In this document: one piece after another, positions 18,201 through 26,755 of the stretch
How the letters are laid out: each line of letters begins with the position of its first letter
Position numbering within the stretch: the stretch's first letter is position 1
Assembly (NCBI RefSeq): GCF_019966595.1
Contig: NZ_JAINFJ010000004.1
Location: 1-64,000 of the forward strand
Length of the DNA: 64,000 bases
Origin: Oricola indica
GTDB lineage: Bacteria; Pseudomonadota; Alphaproteobacteria; Rhizobiales; Rhizobiaceae
Direction of reading: 5' to 3'
The notes under the pieces: generated by a model
Databases searched by the model: none
What the model was told of the DNA's origin: nothing
What the model saw: the letters and a program-made list of their open reading frames with translations, nothing else
Program-made: the position numbers and the translations under genes

Positions 18201-18281
18201 CCGCCGCGCCGCGAAAAGCCGATGGATCCGGATTCACCCTTCGCGAAACTCGCCGCCCTGAAGGACCAGATGAAGAAATGA
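15264..18281 (+). CDS. Suv3-like DExH-box RNA helicase with acidic and basic C-terminal tail
   Basis: A protein of about 1005 residues. Walker A is GPTNTGKT at residues 16-23, the DExH-type box is AIDEVQLAGDLERGH near residue 98, and helicase motif VI is QIAGRAGRHMRDG, followed by the EFDPVKVLQWRSR segment typical of mitochondrial Suv3-type helicases. A long C-terminal domain ends in a low-complexity tail: about residues 826-919 are rich in Pro, Glu and Ala, then about 930-980 are rich in Gly, Arg, Lys and Gln. The tail suggests RNA or RNase binding. I chose the ATG at 15264, just before the conserved start; a GTG at 15186 is possible. It begins the helicase-S4-fdxA-carD block known from rhizobia. 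Confidence 0.9.
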   Translation: MPSDFFDGHTVKAVLGPTNTGKTHYAIERMVAHSSGVIGLPLRLLAREVYGRVAQKVGTDQVALITGEEKIVPPKARYSVCTVEAMPSQTDVAFVAIDEVQLAGDLERGHIFTDRILNLRGREETLLLGAGTMTGILRALIPGIDIVSRPRLSHLAYAGSKKITRLPRRSAIVAFSADEVYAIAELIRRQRGGAAVVMGALSPRTRNAQVELYQNGDVEYLVATDAIGMGLNLDVDHVAFAQLRKFDGYAFRDLNPAEMGQIAGRAGRHMRDGTFGVSGHAHPLDDETVKRIEGHEFDPVKVLQWRSRNLDFGSIADLRRSLEVPPETPGLTKALPAVDQRALDFLSRDATVADTCRGRDEVSLLWDACVLPDYRKIAPAQHADIISQIFLDLVRRGHVDEDYMAEQVLRADRADGEIDTLSARIAQIRTWTYVANRPGWLADPLHWQEKTRAIEDKLSDALHDRLTKRFVDRRTSVLMKRLRENVTMEAEISPSGDVTVEGHHIGQLDGFRFSADKSAEGEDAKAVKAAAAKALATEFEARADRFAAAGNSDFALGSDGVLRWLGQPVGTLTAGEEWLKPRLVLLADEQLTGPARDKVAARAERFVGHHIETHLKPLVDLGRADELSGIARGIGFRLIENYGIVPRREIADEIKSLDQDGRAALRRYGARFGFYHIFVPSLVKPAPAGLLTLLWALQNDGKDKPGYGDVVQQLATGRTSLVPDPSYDTAFYKLAGYRHLGSRAVRVDILERLADLIRPALQWREGSGTLPEGAAGGGRFFVTPAMMSILGATAEDMEAVLGSLGYRHDKVEPAEFDEKLAALKAANAPAAPETPTEEPAAASAEAQPETPEQAEAPAQEDRAEATTAEATPETPAPEADATEPTPEPVAQEAPAPAEVVETPAEQPVEQAAEPEEAEEPKPVMVWYQVRGDRNRRGQRPQGQRPDGDRRGKGGHGKPKGKRDHGHKGKPKGDVAASARPPRREKPMDPDSPFAKLAALKDQMKK

Positions 18282-18293
18282 TCCGCAAAGGCC

Positions 18294-18680
18294 ATGAGCG
18301 CTGATCGCCAGCGCATCGACAAATGGCTTTTCTTCGCCCGCGTGGCGAAATCGCGGACGCTCGGCGCGAAGCTTGCCCAGGGCGGTCATGTCCGGGTCAA
18401 CGGCGCCAAGATTTCGGTGGCAAGCCATGAGGTCAGGCCGGGCGACGTCCTGACCGTGACGCTGCCCCGGCGCGTTATCGTCTACAAGGTGATCGATTGC
18501 GGCACCCGGCGCGGCCCCGCGCCGGAAGCCCGCCTGCTCTACGAAGACCATTCCCCGCCACCGCCGCCGAAGCCCGACAATGCGCTCGATCGCGTTTCCG
18601 GCAAGCGCGAGCCGGGCGCGGGCAGGCCGACCAAGAAGGAAAGGCGCGCGCTCGACAAATTGACCGGCGATGACGATTGA
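18294..18680 (+). CDS. S4-domain RNA-binding protein (Hsp15-like)
   Basis: A 128-residue protein with an N-terminal S4 RNA-binding domain (RIDKWLFFARVAKSRTLG, GGHVRVNGAKI, PGDVLTVTLPRRVIVYKV). A proline stretch and a basic tail (RPTKKERRALDKL) follow. Hsp15 in E. coli binds stalled 50S subunits that carry nascent chains; an equivalent ribosome-related role is inferred. It starts 12 bases after the helicase stop and is surely cotranscribed with it. Confidence 0.9.
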   Translation: MSADRQRIDKWLFFARVAKSRTLGAKLAQGGHVRVNGAKISVASHEVRPGDVLTVTLPRRVIVYKVIDCGTRRGPAPEARLLYEDHSPPPPPKPDNALDRVSGKREPGAGRPTKKERRALDKLTGDDD

Positions 18681-18731
18681 CGCCTCGCGGTTTCATCGCG
18701 ATAAGCCAACTGTAACGATAAAGTGAGCCCG

Positions 18732-20063
18732 ATGACCTTCTCCTTGCGCCGATCCGACTTTCCCGACGATTTCATTTTCGGAGCGGCGACGGCCGCCTAC
18801 CAGATCGAGGGTGCGTCCTTCGGCGGCGCCGGGCCCTCGCATTGGGACACCTTTGCCGCGACGCCGGGGAATGTCCGAAATGCCGATACCGGCGCTGTCG
18901 CCTGCGACCACTATCACCGCTACGCGGACGATCTCGACCTGATGCGCGCGGGCGGTTTCGATGCCTACCGCTTCTCGACCTCCTGGGCGCGGGTGATGCC
19001 GGACGGCGTATCGGTCAATCCGGAAGGCCTCGATTTCTACGACCGGCTCGCCGACGCGATCGTCGAGCGCGGTTTGAAACCGTATCTGACCCTCTACCAC
19101 TGGGACCTGCCGGCCGCTCTGGCGGATCTCGGCGGCTGGCGCAACCGCGACACCGCGTCCCGTTTCGCCGACTATGCGCAAACGGTCGTCGCCCGTATCG
19201 GCGACCGCATGGAAAGCGTCGCCACGATCAACGAGCCATGGTGCGTCGCCTGGCTCTCGCATTTCCTTGGCATCCACGCGCCCGGCATGCGCGATATCCG
19301 CGCGACCGCGCGCGCCATGCACCATATTCTTGTGGCCCATACCCGCGCGACCGAGGCGCTCCGCGCCGCCGGCCAGAAGAATCTCGGCATCGTGCTGAAT
19401 TTCGAACATGCCAACCCGGCATCGGACATAGAAGAAGACATCGCCGCGGCGAGGCGACAGGACGGGCACTACAATCGCTGGTTCATCCAGGCGCTGACGC
19501 AAAAGAGCTATCCGGAGGATATCCTGGAAGGCTTCGCCGGGCACATGCCCGATGGCTACGAGAACGATCTGGACGCCATCGGCGCGCCGATCGACTGGCT
19601 TGGCGTGAACTACTACACCCGCTCCAATATCGCCCATGATCCCGCAAGCGCATGGCCGTCGCTCAAACCGGTTCCGGGCCCGCTGCCGAAAACGGGGCTT
19701 GGCTGGGAGATCTATCCGGAAGGTCTCCACGGGTTCCTGACGCGGCTCGCCCGCGACTACACCGGCGAGACTCCGATCATCGTCACGGAAAACGGTATGG
19801 CCTGGCCGGACACTATCGAAAACGGCCGCGTCGACGACAGCGAGCGCGTCGCCTATTTCGACGCCCATCTCCAGGCCGTGCACCGTGCGATCGCGGACGG
19901 CGCGCCGGTGAAGGGCTATTTCGGCTGGTCGCTGCTGGACAATTACGAATGGGCGGAGGGCTATGCGCCGCGCTTCGGCCTCGTCCATGTCGACTACGAG
20001 ACGCAGCTCCGCACGCCGAAAGCCTCTTTCGAGGCCTTCCGGCAGGCCATCGGCGGCAACTGA
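18732..20063 (+). CDS. GH1 family beta-glucosidase
   Basis: About 443 residues of a family 1 glycoside hydrolase. The N-terminal signature is [14 protein letters not shown]; the acid/base glutamate is in TINEPW (about residue 168) and the nucleophile in [10 protein letters not shown] (about residue 353). The C-terminal [28 protein letters not shown] block is typical. The enzyme cleaves beta-linked glucose from the non-reducing end of glucosides, most likely in the cytoplasm since no signal peptide is present. Both the GTG at 18723 and the ATG at 18732 are possible, without a strong ribosome site. The gene lies between the S4 and fdxA genes, which I remember as neighbours in many rhizobia, so it looks inserted into this block. 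Confidence 0.95.
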   Translation: MTFSLRRSDFPDDFIFGAATAAYQIEGASFGGAGPSHWDTFAATPGNVRNADTGAVACDHYHRYADDLDLMRAGGFDAYRFSTSWARVMPDGVSVNPEGLDFYDRLADAIVERGLKPYLTLYHWDLPAALADLGGWRNRDTASRFADYAQTVVARIGDRMESVATINEPWCVAWLSHFLGIHAPGMRDIRATARAMHHILVAHTRATEALRAAGQKNLGIVLNFEHANPASDIEEDIAAARRQDGHYNRWFIQALTQKSYPEDILEGFAGHMPDGYENDLDAIGAPIDWLGVNYYTRSNIAHDPASAWPSLKPVPGPLPKTGLGWEIYPEGLHGFLTRLARDYTGETPIIVTENGMAWPDTIENGRVDDSERVAYFDAHLQAVHRAIADGAPVKGYFGWSLLDNYEWAEGYAPRFGLVHVDYETQLRTPKASFEAFRQAIGGN

Positions 20064-20214
20064 GAACCAGATTGCGCGCGCGGCCCGATCCGTCGAAAAA
20101 TGGTTCGGCACCGCGCGTTTTTGCCCTCTTGCACGCTTCTGGCAAAGCCGCTACCCATCCGCGCGACTGTTTCGCCGGCTCTCCGCCGGCCCCCGACCGT
20201 ACTGGAGCGTGGCT

Positions 20215-20553
20215 GTGACCTACATCGTCACCGACAACTGCATTCGCTGCAAATACACCGATTGCGTGGAAGTTTGCCCGGTGGATTGCTTCTATGAAGG
20301 CGAGAACATGCTCGTCATCCACCCGGACGAATGCATCGATTGCGGCGTCTGCGAACCGGAGTGCCCGGCCGACGCGATCCGCCCGGATACCGAGCCCGGT
20401 CTGGAAAACTGGCTCAAAATCAACACGGAATATGCCGAGAAGTGGCCGAATATCACCGTTCGGCGCGAACCGCCGGCCGACGCCAAGGACCTCGACGGCG
20501 TTGACGGGAAATACGAGAAATACTTCTCTCCCGAACCGGGCGAAGGCGACTGA
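20215..20553 (+). CDS. fdxA: 7Fe ferredoxin FdxA (GTG start)
   Basis: A 112-residue ferredoxin from a GTG at 20215 with GGAG upstream. The cysteine pattern [14 protein letters not shown] and [12 protein letters not shown] fits a [3Fe-4S][4Fe-4S] protein of the FdxA type, and the tail [10 protein letters not shown] is also family-typical. It transfers electrons in the cytoplasm; the partner is unknown. Longer in-frame readings start inside the upstream gap and lack similarity. The fdxA-carD neighbourhood is common in alphaproteobacteria. Confidence 0.95.
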   Translation: MTYIVTDNCIRCKYTDCVEVCPVDCFYEGENMLVIHPDECIDCGVCEPECPADAIRPDTEPGLENWLKINTEYAEKWPNITVRREPPADAKDLDGVDGKYEKYFSPEPGEGD

Positions 20554-20912
20554 CCGGCCGGACACGCGCGCTCCCGAGCGCCAAAGCGCCTTGAAAAACG
20601 GGCGCGGGATTTCCATTTCCGTTAAGGCAATTCCGCGAAAGCCGCGACCCTTCGGCCTGATATTTGTGCAACGCATTGAAAAACGCGCATTTTTGTGCTA
20701 TACACACAAGAATGTCATCGCACGTCACGCTTTTGGGCTGTTTGACGCTCCCTCTATGAAGGAACGCCTCTGCAACCGGTAGTCTATCGGGTAGGTCTTT
20801 ACGACTCCAGTCGGCTCCGGTTTGGCGCATGCGCATGTGCGGGAATGGCAAGAAACGAGTTGCGGCCCCGGCGGAATGGTCCGGCGGGCGCCCGACAGGG
20901 AGTAAGCGAAGT
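20554..20912. other. fdxA-carD gap with long carD leader
   Basis: These 359 bases hold one strong promoter match (20676-20704) and then about 200 bases of leader before carD. No ORF of note, tRNA or repeat was seen. The leader could carry regulation, but no structure was identified with confidence. Confidence 0.5.
20676..20704 (+). promoter_or_regulatory. Sigma-70 type promoter for carD
   Basis: TTGAAA (20676-20681) and TATACA (20699-20704) are separated by exactly 17 bases, close to the housekeeping consensus. The gap is otherwise without coding content, so this is the best candidate for the carD start signal. Confidence 0.65.
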
Positions 20913-21488
20913 ATGGCGACTGCCTCGAAAAAGACGTCTCAACGGCAGGGTTTCAAGACCAGCGAGTTCATCGTGTATCCGGCTCACGGTGTTGGCCAGA
21001 TCGCGGCCATCGAAGAGCAGGAAGTAGCGGGCCACAAGCTCGAACTGTTCGTCGTCGAATTCCAGAAGGACAAGATGCGCCTGAAGGTGCCGGTTGCGAA
21101 AGCCGTGGCGATCGGCATGCGCAAGCTGTCCGAGCCGGATTTCGTCGAACGCGCGCTGAAGATCCTTCAGGGCCGTGCCCGCGTGAAACGCACCATGTGG
21201 TCGCGCCGCGCGCAGGAATATGACGCCAAGATCAATTCCGGCGACCTGATCTCCATCGCCGAGGTCGTCCGCGATCTCTATCGCGCCGAGAACCAGCCGG
21301 AGCAGTCCTATTCCGAGCGTCAGCTCTACGAGGCTGCCCTCGACCGGATGGCGCGCGAAATCGCGGCCGTCAACAAGATCTCCGACACCGAGGCCGTCCG
21401 CCTGATCGAGACCAATCTCAACAAGGGTCCGAAACGCGGCGCCAAGGCGGAAAACGACGAGTCCGACGCACAGGAAGAAGCGGCCTGA
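20913..21488 (+). CDS. carD: CarD family transcriptional regulator
   Basis: A 191-residue protein from an ATG at 20913 with GGGAG about ten bases upstream. The N-terminal RNA polymerase-binding CarD/TRCF domain begins FIVYPAHGVGQIAAIEEQEVAG and includes the beta-rich FVVEFQKDKMRLKVPV. A helical domain follows with RVKRTMWSRRAQEYDAKINSGD. CarD binds the polymerase beta subunit and stabilises open promoter complexes, notably at rRNA promoters. A factor-independent terminator follows directly, and rpoH is next on the same strand, as I recall in rhizobia. Confidence 0.93.
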   Translation: MATASKKTSQRQGFKTSEFIVYPAHGVGQIAAIEEQEVAGHKLELFVVEFQKDKMRLKVPVAKAVAIGMRKLSEPDFVERALKILQGRARVKRTMWSRRAQEYDAKINSGDLISIAEVVRDLYRAENQPEQSYSERQLYEAALDRMAREIAAVNKISDTEAVRLIETNLNKGPKRGAKAENDESDAQEEAA

Positions 21489-21522
21489 CAGGCCGACGAA
21501 CCTTCGTCACGAAATCGTGAAG

Positions 21523-21549
21523 CCCGGCCCCTGCGGCCGGGTTTTTCTT
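21523..21549 (+). terminator. Terminator after carD
   Basis: The seven-base stem CCCGGCC/GGCCGGG with a five-base loop is followed at once by TTTTT CTTT. It lies 35 bases past the carD stop. Confidence 0.85.
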
Positions 21550-21678
21550 TTGCGGAGAACAACTTGCGCGCGTTGTTCATCCGGTATTGACGGCCCGTCC
21601 AGCCGAAACGTGATCTAATCGCCATAAAAAGGCGTATCGTGGATAAACATTCCAAATTCAAACGATCGGGAGAGCGGC

Positions 21679-22545
21679 ATGGGTTCGGAACTGGCAAGAC
21701 GTTCGATGGTCAAGGCCGCAATGGCCGCCCCTTACCTCGAACGTGAAGAAGAGCACGATCTCGCCGTCCTGTGGAAAGAAAAGCAGGACCAGAACGCCCT
21801 TCACAGGATCACGACCGCGCATATGCGCCTCGTCATCTCCATGGCGTCGAAATTCCGCAATTTCGGCCTTCCGATGAACGATCTCATCCAGGAAGGTCAT
21901 GTCGGCCTGCTCGAAGCGGCCGCGCGTTTCGAACCGGAACGCGACGTGCGCTTTTCCACCTATGCCACATGGTGGATACGGGCCTCCATGCAGGACTACA
22001 TCCTGCGCAACTGGTCGATCGTGCGCGGCGGCACGAGTTCCGCCCAGAAATCCCTGTTCTTCAATCTGCGTCGGCTGCGCGCGCGCCTCGCGCAAGGCGG
22101 CTCGACATCGTCCCAATCGTCGATGTACCGGCAGATTTCCGACGCGCTCGGCGTCTCGGAGAAAGATGTCGCCCTGATGGATTCGCGCCTGTCCGGGCCG
22201 GACACCTCACTCAGCGCTCCGGTCTCCTCCGAGGATGAAGCCGGTGCCGCGCGGATGGATTTTCTCGTCGACGATCGTCCGCTGCAGGACGAGGTGGTCG
22301 AAGGGATGATCGACGACAAGCGGCGCTCCGAGTGGCTGCAGGACGCGCTGGAGATTCTCAATGACCGCGAAAAACGGATCATCGTCAGGCGGCGCCTGAC
22401 CGAGGACGGCGCGACGCTGGAAACGCTCGGAACAGAGCTTGGTATCTCGAAGGAGCGCGTGAGACAGATCGAGAACCGGGCTCTGGAAAAGCTGCGTGGC
22501 GCACTCGTCAGCGGCAATCCCGACATGGCGGCCATGCACGCCTAA
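21679..22545 (+). CDS. rpoH: Sigma-32 family RNA polymerase factor (RpoH2-like)
   Basis: A 288-residue sigma factor. Region 2 includes MRLVISMASKFRNFGLPMNDLIQEG and FSTYATWWIRASMQDYILRN; the RpoH box QKSLFFNLR is at residues 123-131; region 4 helix-turn-helix is LETLGTELGISKERVRQIENRALEKL. RpoH directs transcription of heat-shock or related stress genes. Position just after carD matches the rhizobial RpoH2 paralogue, linked to oxidative and other stresses, but the number is an inference. The ATG follows a GGAG site. No clear EcfG-type promoter was found in its 130-base upstream gap. Confidence 0.92.
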   Translation: MGSELARRSMVKAAMAAPYLEREEEHDLAVLWKEKQDQNALHRITTAHMRLVISMASKFRNFGLPMNDLIQEGHVGLLEAAARFEPERDVRFSTYATWWIRASMQDYILRNWSIVRGGTSSAQKSLFFNLRRLRARLAQGGSTSSQSSMYRQISDALGVSEKDVALMDSRLSGPDTSLSAPVSSEDEAGAARMDFLVDDRPLQDEVVEGMIDDKRRSEWLQDALEILNDREKRIIVRRRLTEDGATLETLGTELGISKERVRQIENRALEKLRGALVSGNPDMAAMHA

Positions 22546-22546
22546 T

Positions 22547-22645
22547 GGATTTCAGGTTGCGCTAGAATCGAAATGCGCTGCCTCTCGCCTTTGGCGCGAA
22601 CGCGCATTCTCGATGCTGTTGTTTCAATCCAAACCCGAATTGCAC
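22547..22645. repeat. Palindromic intergenic repeat, copy B (two inverted halves)
   Basis: The left half (22547-22582: GGATTTCAGG, then AATCGAAATGCGCTGC) resembles copy A. The right half (22601-22645: GCGCATT, CGATGC, GTTTCAATCC, GAATTGCAC) matches copy C near base 45,200. The halves are inverted relative to each other and sit between convergent rpoH and the M48 gene. Confidence 0.6.
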
Positions 22646-22664
22646 CCGGAACCACGGTTCCGAC

Positions 22665-24179
22665 TCAGTCGGTCACGATCTTGTAGGACCGCCCGGTCTC
22701 GACCCTCTCGCCGGCGCCAAGCCCGTTGAGCACGCGGAACAGTTCGAGCGGACGCGACACGCCGCGCATGCGGGCGGCGATCGACCTGTCGGTCTCGCCA
22801 GGCACGGCCTTGACGATGTCCAGTGTCAATGGCTTCAGCGCCTTCTTCTCGGCCGCGGACAACCGGCGAAAACTGCCTCGCACCGACTGGGCGAGCGCGC
22901 CGAGTTGCGATGAGCCGCGCGGCATTGCGGTCAGGATGCGGTAAACCGAGCTGCCGGCGCGAACCACGGTAATGTCGAAATCCCACTGGTCGGCGGTGGC
23001 ACGGGCCATCGCCGCATTCATGCCGTTGACGGTGATTGGACGGATCGATGTCGGATCGAGCCCTTCCACCCAACCGCTTGCGATATAGGCCGCCAGCGAC
23101 TGGTTGGACGACACCTCCGCGCCGTCGAAGCGGATCGCGGCGTTATCGGACTCGCGCGAACCGAGCACCGCCTCCGCCCGGTTGTCGATGTCGAAGCCTT
23201 TCGGGAAGGTGAAGGTGATGCCGAGCGCGGCGTGCGAATAGACCTGTCCGCGCACATAGCCTTCCTCGGCCGTGTCTCCGAACAGCATTCCGTCGATACC
23301 GGCGAGATAGCTCTCGCGGTTCCGCTCGCCCTGGCCGCGCGAGCCGAACTTGCGCGCATGGCCGATCGCCAGTTCGATACGCTGCGGCGTCGAGGGATGG
23401 GTTGCGAGAAAATCGAGGCTCGTGTCGCCGTCACCCGATTTGTTGCGGAATTCCATATAGGCCGCCATGGTCTTCTGGAAATCGGCGGCGGCATAGGGGT
23501 CGAAGCCGGCTTCGCCGATGGCCGCGATCCCGATCGCGTCGGCCTGAAGCTCCTGGTTGCGCGAGAACTGCGCGAGACGCAACTTTCCGCGCACCAGCGC
23601 GCGCCGTCCGGCGTCCTTGTCCGACAGCACGTCCGACACGACGCGGCTTGCAAGTTCGACCTCGGCTTCCTTCTGCTGGCGCAGGATACCGTGATTGGCC
23701 GTGACATGGCCCATCTCATGCGCGATCACGGCGGCAAGTTCGGCCGTGTCGTTGGCAAGCGCAAGCAGGCCGCGCGTGATGTAGAGATACCCGCCCGGCA
23801 AGGCGAACGCGTTGACGTTCGGCGAGTTGAGGATGGTGATCTGGTAGACTTGGCTCGGATTGTCGGAAACCGTGACCAGCTTGCCGACGATGCCCGCGAC
23901 CATCCGCTCCAGTTTCGGATTGGAATATTCGCCGCCATAGGTGGCGAGAATCTTCGGATGCTGGGCCTCGCCGACACGGGCGAGCTTTCCGGAGCGCACA
24001 TTCTCGGCAATGACCGGATTGTTCGAGGGCTTGATCGAGGAGTCGCCCATCAGTTCCGACAGGTTCTGGCAAGACGCGACCAGAAGCGAAGCAGCGGCGA
24101 CAAACGCCAACCGTACGCCGCGCGAAGGCGTGGCGCTGCGTCCTGGGGCCGCTTTCATCGTGAACGTCTTGCACTTCAT
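22665..24179 (-). CDS. M48 family zinc metalloprotease lipoprotein
   Basis: About 504 residues. A signal sequence ends in the lipobox LLVASC (Cys37), so the protein is probably lipid-anchored facing the periplasm. The zinc site is HEMGH (154-158), with a third ligand in the downstream ELQADAIG block, and the PGGYLYITRGLL segment is typical of BepA-like proteases. The C-terminal half has no strong family and ends in a LysM-like segment (VLNGLGAGERVETGRSYKIV). It probably degrades or helps assemble outer membrane proteins. The ATG at 24179 has no clear ribosome site; 24158 is an alternative. It converges with rpoH across repeat copy B. Confidence 0.88.
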   Translation of the reverse strand: MKCKTFTMKAAPGRSATPSRGVRLAFVAAASLLVASCQNLSELMGDSSIKPSNNPVIAENVRSGKLARVGEAQHPKILATYGGEYSNPKLERMVAGIVGKLVTVSDNPSQVYQITILNSPNVNAFALPGGYLYITRGLLALANDTAELAAVIAHEMGHVTANHGILRQQKEAEVELASRVVSDVLSDKDAGRRALVRGKLRLAQFSRNQELQADAIGIAAIGEAGFDPYAAADFQKTMAAYMEFRNKSGDGDTSLDFLATHPSTPQRIELAIGHARKFGSRGQGERNRESYLAGIDGMLFGDTAEEGYVRGQVYSHAALGITFTFPKGFDIDNRAEAVLGSRESDNAAIRFDGAEVSSNQSLAAYIASGWVEGLDPTSIRPITVNGMNAAMARATADQWDFDITVVRAGSSVYRILTAMPRGSSQLGALAQSVRGSFRRLSAAEKKALKPLTLDIVKAVPGETDRSIAARMRGVSRPLELFRVLNGLGAGERVETGRSYKIVTD

Positions 24180-24362
24180 GCGGGTAACAGTATCCGGCAC
24201 TCGAATCGGCGGGACTTGCCCCAAGATCCCTTGCGCCGGCTTACAGGCAAGCCCATGCCGGCGACAAGTCCCTTGCGCAGGCCCAGCTGCGAACATGTCC
24301 CTCATGGAGGACGCACTGCCATTCAAATTGGGCGAAACCGCGTCCGACTGTCCCCCCGACGG

Positions 24363-25109
24363 TCAGTCGGAAACTTCCTCTTTCTCGCCGAGATAGGCAC
24401 GAACCGGCGCCGGAGCCGTCTCCGAATCGAGCAGCGACGCCGTATCGCCCTCAAGGACGACCGCCCCGTCTGCGAGAAAGACCGTATGCGCCGCGATCCG
24501 CCGCGCATCTTCCGGGAAATGGGTCACCATGACGGTGGTCATGTGTCGTTCGTCATGGATCGAGGCCAGGAGATCGAGCATGTCGGCCCGAAGCGCCGGA
24601 CCGAGCGAGGCGAATGCCTCGTCGAGCAGCAACACGGGCTTTTGCCGGACGATCACCCGGGCCAGCGCGACCCTCTGCCGCTCGCCGCCGGAAAGCTGCG
24701 CCGGCAACCGGCCGCCATAGCCGGACAGACCGACACCGGCCAGCGCCACTTCGACCCGGCCCCGGTCTTCCCCGGTCAGCCGCAGGGACGGAGAGACCCC
24801 GAGCGCGACATTGTCGAAAACGGACAAATGCGAAAACAGGTTGTTTTCCTGAAACACCATCGACACCGGCCGTTCGGAGACCGGCTCCTGTGTGATGTCG
24901 CGATCACCGAAACGGATCGCGCCTTCATCCGGCGTCTCGAAGCCCGCAATCAGATTGATCAGGGTGGATTTGCCCGATCCGCTCGGCCCGATCAGAGCCG
25001 TTACGGCGCCGGTGGGAAACGCGCAATCGAACCGCATCTCGGGCGCGTCGCCACGGTATCTAAACCGCACATCCTCGCAGGTCATCGCGACCCTTTGTTC
25101 CGTCATCAT
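24363..25109 (-). CDS. thiQ: Thiamine ABC transporter ATP-binding protein ThiQ
   Basis: A 248-residue ABC ATPase. Walker A is GPSGSGKSTLINLIAG, the Q-loop MVFQENNLFSHLSV, the signature LSGGERQRVALARV and Walker B PVLLLDEAFASLGP, with the switch His in VMVTHFPED. It powers thiamine/TPP import with ThiP and ThiB. The start ATG overlaps the thiP stop by four bases; a longer in-frame reading runs into thiP and is rejected. It is the last gene of thiBPQ. The substrate assignment rests on the operon and the TPP riboswitch. Confidence 0.92.
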   Translation of the reverse strand: MMTEQRVAMTCEDVRFRYRGDAPEMRFDCAFPTGAVTALIGPSGSGKSTLINLIAGFETPDEGAIRFGDRDITQEPVSERPVSMVFQENNLFSHLSVFDNVALGVSPSLRLTGEDRGRVEVALAGVGLSGYGGRLPAQLSGGERQRVALARVIVRQKPVLLLDEAFASLGPALRADMLDLLASIHDERHMTTVMVTHFPEDARRIAAHTVFLADGAVVLEGDTASLLDSETAPAPVRAYLGEKEEVSD

Positions 25110-26746
25110 CCGTTCTCCCGGTTTTTGTCGCTCAGCCGTCCGCCGCGATCCGCGATCGTCATCAGCACCATGGTCATCACGCACAGGATCAGGGCGAGGC
25201 CGGCGGCATCCTGGGTTCGGTAGCTGCCCATGCGCTGCAGGATCAGGTAGGGCAGCGTCTGGACGTCCTGCGACCCGAATATCGCGATCACGCCGAGATC
25301 GCCCAGCGACAGGGCCAGCGAGAAGGCCAGCGCAAGCCACATAACGCGGCGCAACAGCGGCCACGTCACGAGACGCAAGCGCGCGAACCCCGCGAGCCCG
25401 AGCTGGCGACACAGCCGGTCATAGCGCTCGGACGCGCTCATCGCGGCCGGCAGCAGCAGCCGCATGGCGAAGGGAATCGCCATCGCCGCATTGACGATCA
25501 CCACCATCAGCGGCGCGGCGGCATAGACGTCGCCGAAGCGACGGATCACGATGAACCATCCCGCCGCGATCACCACGGGCGGCACGACCAGGATCAAGCT
25601 CGAGGTCTGCCCGAGCAGGCGCTCGCTTTTCCCGGGCGCGCCCGAAAAACGCCGCGCGGCGGCCGCCTTCGCGATGCCGGTCGCAAGCATCAGCGACATT
25701 GTGACCGCCAGCAGTGACGCCAGTGCGGCGAGCACCAGGCTCGTTGTCACGGCCGCACGCACGCTCGCCTGGCCCGCGAGCCCCGGCAGGTCGGCGGCGA
25801 CACCGCGCCATATGATGACGAGGAAGGGCGCGAGAACGAACAGGGCGCCAATCAGGATCACTGCAAAGGACGCCACCCGCAGCGGGAGGCTGCGGCGCAT
25901 AGGGAACGACCGGAGCCCGCCCAGCGTCAAACCGGCGGAGACCTCGCCGCCGGCGCGCGTCAGGAGGATGAAGGCAAGCGCCGTGACCGCGACCTGGATG
26001 ACGGCGAGCAGCACCGCGCGCGCAATATCGAAATCGAAGGTCAGCGCCTGGTAGATCGCCACTTCCAGCGTCGTCGCGCGGGGGCCGCCGCCAAGCGTCA
26101 GGACCACGGTGAACGAAGTCACGCAGAGCATGAAGATCAGCGACGCCGCCGACATCAGCGCCGGGCGCATGAAGGGCCAAACAACGAAGCGGAACCGCGA
26201 AACGAAATCCATGCCGAGCTGATGCGCGAGGCGGTCATATTCCGCCGGCATCGAGCCGAGAGCCCCAAGGACGACACGCACGGCAAGCGGCATATTGAAG
26301 AACACATGCGCGATCAGGATACCCGTCAGGCCGTAGATCGACGGAAAACCCAGCCCCGCGCTTTCCGCCAGCCGGCTGAACATCCCCTGCTCCCCATAAA
26401 GGCCGACGATCGCCAGAACGGCGACGATCTGCGGCAGGGCGAGCGGCAGGACGAACAGGCGCAGCAGCGCGCCGCTTCCGGGAAAGCGGCGCAATTCGTA
26501 AAACGCGGTCGCGACCGGCACCGCGAAGGCAAGCGAAAGCGCGGTCGACAGCGCGGCCTGAAGAAGGGTGAACCGCAGCGCCCGCCAGATCACCGGATCG
26601 CCGAGCGCATCGCCGATCTCCGCGCCCGCGTCCGGCAGCGCCAACACCGCGAGCGGCAGAAAGGCGCCGGCCGCCACGAGGGCGAGGAAGGCGGCCGGCA
26701 CCAGCGCAAGGCCGCCCGCCACACTCCGTTCCTGCTTCCTTGACAT
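25106..26746 (-). CDS. thiP: Thiamine ABC transporter permease ThiP
   Basis: A 546-residue permease built of two homologous halves of about six membrane spans each, the fused form typical of ThiP. Each half has an EAA-like loop facing the ATPase: DRLAHQLGMDFVSRFRFVVWP in the first and DRLCRQLGLAGFARLRLVTWP in the second. It forms the membrane channel of the thiamine importer. The gene begins nine bases after thiB and overlaps thiQ by four bases. Length agrees with the family. Confidence 0.93.
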   Translation of the reverse strand: MSRKQERSVAGGLALVPAAFLALVAAGAFLPLAVLALPDAGAEIGDALGDPVIWRALRFTLLQAALSTALSLAFAVPVATAFYELRRFPGSGALLRLFVLPLALPQIVAVLAIVGLYGEQGMFSRLAESAGLGFPSIYGLTGILIAHVFFNMPLAVRVVLGALGSMPAEYDRLAHQLGMDFVSRFRFVVWPFMRPALMSAASLIFMLCVTSFTVVLTLGGGPRATTLEVAIYQALTFDFDIARAVLLAVIQVAVTALAFILLTRAGGEVSAGLTLGGLRSFPMRRSLPLRVASFAVILIGALFVLAPFLVIIWRGVAADLPGLAGQASVRAAVTTSLVLAALASLLAVTMSLMLATGIAKAAAARRFSGAPGKSERLLGQTSSLILVVPPVVIAAGWFIVIRRFGDVYAAAPLMVVIVNAAMAIPFAMRLLLPAAMSASERYDRLCRQLGLAGFARLRLVTWPLLRRVMWLALAFSLALSLGDLGVIAIFGSQDVQTLPYLILQRMGSYRTQDAAGLALILCVMTMVLMTIADRGGRLSDKNRENG

Positions 26747-26755
26747 CGGGGCGAG

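Noticed and set aside
18693-20111. 472-codon minus-strand frame opposite the beta-glucosidase
   Set aside because: Antisense shadow; the plus-strand GH1 gene has full catalytic motifs.
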